DNA from: G963677445 sp963678275
GTDB taxonomy: Bacteria > Bacteroidota > Ignavibacteria > Ignavibacteriales > Melioribacteraceae
Length of the DNA stretch: 64,000 nucleotides
Assembly (NCBI GenBank): GCA_963678275.1
Contig: OY782765.1
Location: 5,270,001-5,334,000 of the forward strand
Reading direction: 5' to 3'
Positions 61,663 through 64,000 of this stretch are shown here, piece by piece (within the stretch, counting starts at the first letter, position 1; each line of letters opens with the position of its first letter). Made by a program: the position numbers and the translations under genes. The notes beneath the pieces are model-generated. The model worked only from the letters and a program-made list of their open reading frames with translations. It was not told where the DNA came from and did no database searches.

Positions 61663-64000
61663 TTAAACTCCTTCATATTCTGTTCTTGAAATAAGTTCAT
61701 CCTGAACCGATTTGCCTATTTCAACCCAGTACTGGGTGAATCCGGCAACACGAACCATAAGATCGCGGTAATTTTCGGGATGTTCCTGGGCGTCCTTCAG
61801 TATTTTTGAATCGACAATATTATACTGAACATGGAATCCACCTTTTCTCATATAAGCGCGTGTAAGATCGAGCAGCTTTTTCGAGCCTTCGGTGCCTTTA
61901 ATCGCGGTCGGATGGATTTTAATATTCAACTGCGAATTCTGCGATTTTGTATGATCCCAGATTGTGGCCGAGTTCAGCAAAGCAAAGGGGCCGTTTCTGT
62001 CGGTTCCCGGGTAAGCTGACATTGAAGCGTCGGCAAAGGTTGTTCCCGATAACCTTCCGTCGGGTGTCGCGAGAGTTGCCGAGCCCATAGCTCCATGTGT
62101 TGATACCGAAATCTGGCAGGGATACATCTTTCTGGCATATAGCGATTCATAATTACGTGAATCACTGCAGAAAAAGTTTTCCCATTCGAGCAGAATATTG
62201 TCGGCATATTTATCATCATTGCCATATTTTGGTGCCTGAAGAAGTTTGAAGTGCAGTTTTTCCCATTTCTGTGAGCTGTTATCTTCTTTTCTTTCCTGAT
62301 CGGCAAGTGAGAAAGAGTTGACTTCTCTGGCGTCCTTGAATCCGAAATTATCCTTTATCGCTGACTTCAACTCTTCGAGAGAAACTTCTTTTTCTTCAAA
62401 GACAATTTTCTTGAGAGCGGCAAGTGAATTTACCAGGTTAATAGTACCGGCGCTTTCAATATTGAAGGTTGCATTGTACCTGTAACCGAGTTCATTTATC
62501 AGATGTCCTTTGTCCAGGCAGTCAGGTTTGAGCATGGAATTGAATACAGCCATGTTATTTTTTCTCCAGACATCATGCTGGATATTATTTGTAAGGGCGA
62601 GGACTTCGCATGTTTTCTGCCAGTATTTTTTGTATTCGTCCCATACCTGGTCATAGGTTTCAAGTTTGCTGTTATGAGGTTCGTAAACTTTTTCACCTGT
62701 CCGGGGATCGACCCCGTTAAAGAGTACAAGCTCAAGGACTTTTGGCATCGAGATAAAATGCACTCCCACGCTGGTTGGCTGACCGGCTCCACCTGGAATC
62801 CAGTATTCTTTGCCGTTAAGATGCAAAGGTTTCCAGGTGCCGGCCGAGGTTTCCAGGCAGCCGCCAATTGCCCATGCTCTGGCGTCTTCAATAGTCATTC
62901 CTTCTTCGAAATACTGATCGAGCAGGAACTCATGAGCTCCGGCAGCTCTCATAAAAGCGGGATATCCTGTGCCGGTTTTAATAACTTCCATTGCCAGCAT
63001 CAGAAAATCTTCAGGCAGTTTTTCATCATAAAGCAGCGCTATGGTCGATTGAGGCATAGCGTTGTTTGCGGCTGCTTCGAGGATAAGATATTCAAGCCTG
63101 TTGACTGCCGACTGTCCGTATTTGTCAAGACCGCCGATAGATACTGTATTAAAAGTGTTTCCTGAAAGAACACCGCCAACAACGCCGGTTGAAGCGAAGC
63201 AGTCGATTGATGTTTTTACTACTCTGTCAAGCTCAAGAAGTTCGAGAGCTTCATCCTCGGTAATTCTTCCGGCTTCGATATCCTGTTCGAAATATGGATA
63301 AAGAACCTGTCCGATCCTACCGGGCGACATTCCTGATATGGCGTCTTCGTTCAGAACTGCAATATGGATGGTTTCGATCATCTGGAAAGCTTCCCTGAAT
63401 GTCCGCGGCGGATTGTGTTCAATCCATTCGAGAGTATCAGCTATGCTTTCATAGTCGGTTTTCAATTTTTTATCTTTTGTAATACCTGCCAGCCTGCGCG
63501 CTTCAACAGCGTAATTGTTAATCCATTTCTGAATTCCTTCGATAACCAGGATAACAGCTTCGTAATTATAAAGGCGGTTCATTCCAACCATCCCGTCGCC
63601 ATCGGCTTTTCCCGCGGCGGCGTCTTTCATTTCGCGGGCAATTTTAATTATTCCGTCAAATCCATATTCGAGGGGATAATAATAATTGATGACTTCTCTT
63701 CCCTGTGGAAGTGTGAATCCGGAATCGAACATGCAGATAATACTTCTCATTACCTGCTCTTTAACTTTATATTCGGGAACCATCTTCTCATATTTGTTGC
63801 CAAGATCGTCGACCGATTTGCCATACCACATTTTGGCAAGTTTGAGCAGAGCGGGAATTTCTTCCTGCCGCATTCCGAATTTTCCGGCTATTGAGACCAC
63901 TTTGCCGAAACTTTTTGTTACGTTTCCCCCGCCCTGTCCGAATTTTGAATGTTCATCAACTGAAGCGGAGCCTCTTTTCAGCGCTTCCTGGTAAAATTCA
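61663..64000 (-). CDS. hpdB: 4-hydroxyphenylacetate decarboxylase-like glycyl radical enzyme, large subunit (partial)
   Basis: 778 residues visible; the frame is open to the right edge (GTG at 63900 is internal), so the N-terminal ~100 residues are missing. Thiyl-radical Cys in AIGGCLETSAG with Cys-x-Glu, and glycyl loop VRVAGFTQYW near the C-terminus. Using the Cys as 503 of the clostridial enzyme, residues remembered as Ser344, Glu505, His536 and Glu637 all fall on identical residues at the exact offsets (-159 Ser in ISGM, +2 Glu, +33 His in VGVHF, +134 Glu in FNIES). This supports decarboxylation of 4-hydroxyphenylacetate to p-cresol over phenylacetate or indoleacetate. Followed directly by the HpdC-like subunit. 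Confidence 0.88.
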   Translation of the reverse strand, partial: EFYQEALKRGSASVDEHSKFGQGGGNVTKSFGKVVSIAGKFGMRQEEIPALLKLAKMWYGKSVDDLGNKYEKMVPEYKVKEQVMRSIICMFDSGFTLPQGREVINYYYPLEYGFDGIIKIAREMKDAAAGKADGDGMVGMNRLYNYEAVILVIEGIQKWINNYAVEARRLAGITKDKKLKTDYESIADTLEWIEHNPPRTFREAFQMIETIHIAVLNEDAISGMSPGRIGQVLYPYFEQDIEAGRITEDEALELLELDRVVKTSIDCFASTGVVGGVLSGNTFNTVSIGGLDKYGQSAVNRLEYLILEAAANNAMPQSTIALLYDEKLPEDFLMLAMEVIKTGTGYPAFMRAAGAHEFLLDQYFEEGMTIEDARAWAIGGCLETSAGTWKPLHLNGKEYWIPGGAGQPTSVGVHFISMPKVLELVLFNGVDPRTGEKVYEPHNSKLETYDQVWDEYKKYWQKTCEVLALTNNIQHDVWRKNNMAVFNSMLKPDCLDKGHLINELGYRYNATFNIESAGTINLVNSLAALKKIVFEEKEVSLEELKSAIKDNFGFKDAREVNSFSLADQERKEDNSSQKWEKLHFKLLQAPKYGNDDKYADNILLEWENFFCSDSRNYESLYARKMYPCQISVSTHGAMGSATLATPDGRLSGTTFADASMSAYPGTDRNGPFALLNSATIWDHTKSQNSQLNIKIHPTAIKGTEGSKKLLDLTRAYMRKGGFHVQYNIVDSKILKDAQEHPENYRDLMVRVAGFTQYWVEIGKSVQDELISRTEYEGV

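Overview
The window most resembles a chromosomal segment of an anaerobic or facultatively anaerobic bacterium of the Ignavibacteria / Chlorobi-Bacteroidota side of the tree. The grounds are a GH13 enzyme ending in a 'NYPNPFNP' type IX secretion sorting domain, a PorQ homologue, a gcw-type porin, a BamD-like lipoprotein, an S46 dipeptidyl-peptidase, CcmA/CcmB and a glycyl-radical decarboxylase. This is inference from gene families; no rRNA, tRNA or CRISPR array was seen.

Layout. 1-9768: CPBP protease (5' end outside the window), secreted amylase, orphan MNT nucleotidyltransferase, a repeat field, an ATP-grasp/GT4 glycosyltransferase pair, a membrane protein, a serine beta-lactamase-like lipoprotein and a macrodomain protein. 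9769-15464: tandem repeats, then a conserved leader followed by an ABC-three-component (ABC-3C) conflict system. 15465-24487: PD40 lipoprotein, AAA_14-type ATPase, a TorF-like porin/AmtB pair, a LytTR regulator with a degenerate receiver, repeats and an alpha/alpha-toroid protein. 24634-29963: a MACPF + Vps62/DUF946 protein and a LamG-type protein around two small genes. 30000-33815: repeats, one of them interrupted by a complete IS1595-type element. 33816-44985: porQ, then a + strand run htpX-hyp-bamD-thioesterase-FG-GAP-metalloprotease-ccmA-ccmB, and a convergent S46 peptidase. 45942-52767: a defence island on the - strand (PD-(D/E)XK nuclease; then 5mC methyltransferase, HD protein, ORC-like ATPase and an unknown protein) preceded by the second copy of the leader. 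54209-57445: SnoaL-like, DUF4037 and DUF4125 genes. 57566-64000: porin, glycyl-radical activase, MFS carrier, and small and large subunits of a 4-hydroxyphenylacetate decarboxylase-like enzyme (large subunit runs off the window).

The most notable observation is that both defence regions look like integron cassette arrays without a visible integrase. A ~300-400 bp leader occurs twice in opposite orientation and in each case stops at a GTTRRRY-like core. Downstream of it, three multi-kilobase units each begin with a core heptamer whose exact reverse complement recurs just after the last gene. At that point it opens an attC-like hairpin with extrahelical bases (GTTGTGC/GCACAAC, GTTAGCC/GGCTAAC, GTTATAAG/CTTATAAC). 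Two of the three cassettes carry whole multigene systems: a three-gene ABC-3C operon, and a four-gene methyltransferase-HD-ORC-unknown operon that I do not recognise as a described system.

Intergenic DNA is unusually rich in dispersed repeats. They include eight same-strand copies of a ~110 bp element, four copies of a ~145-165 bp cruciform element, perfect palindromes and nested inverted repeats, and direct repeats next to the defence island. One repeat gives an empty-site/filled-site pair that defines the IS ends and an 8 bp target duplication.
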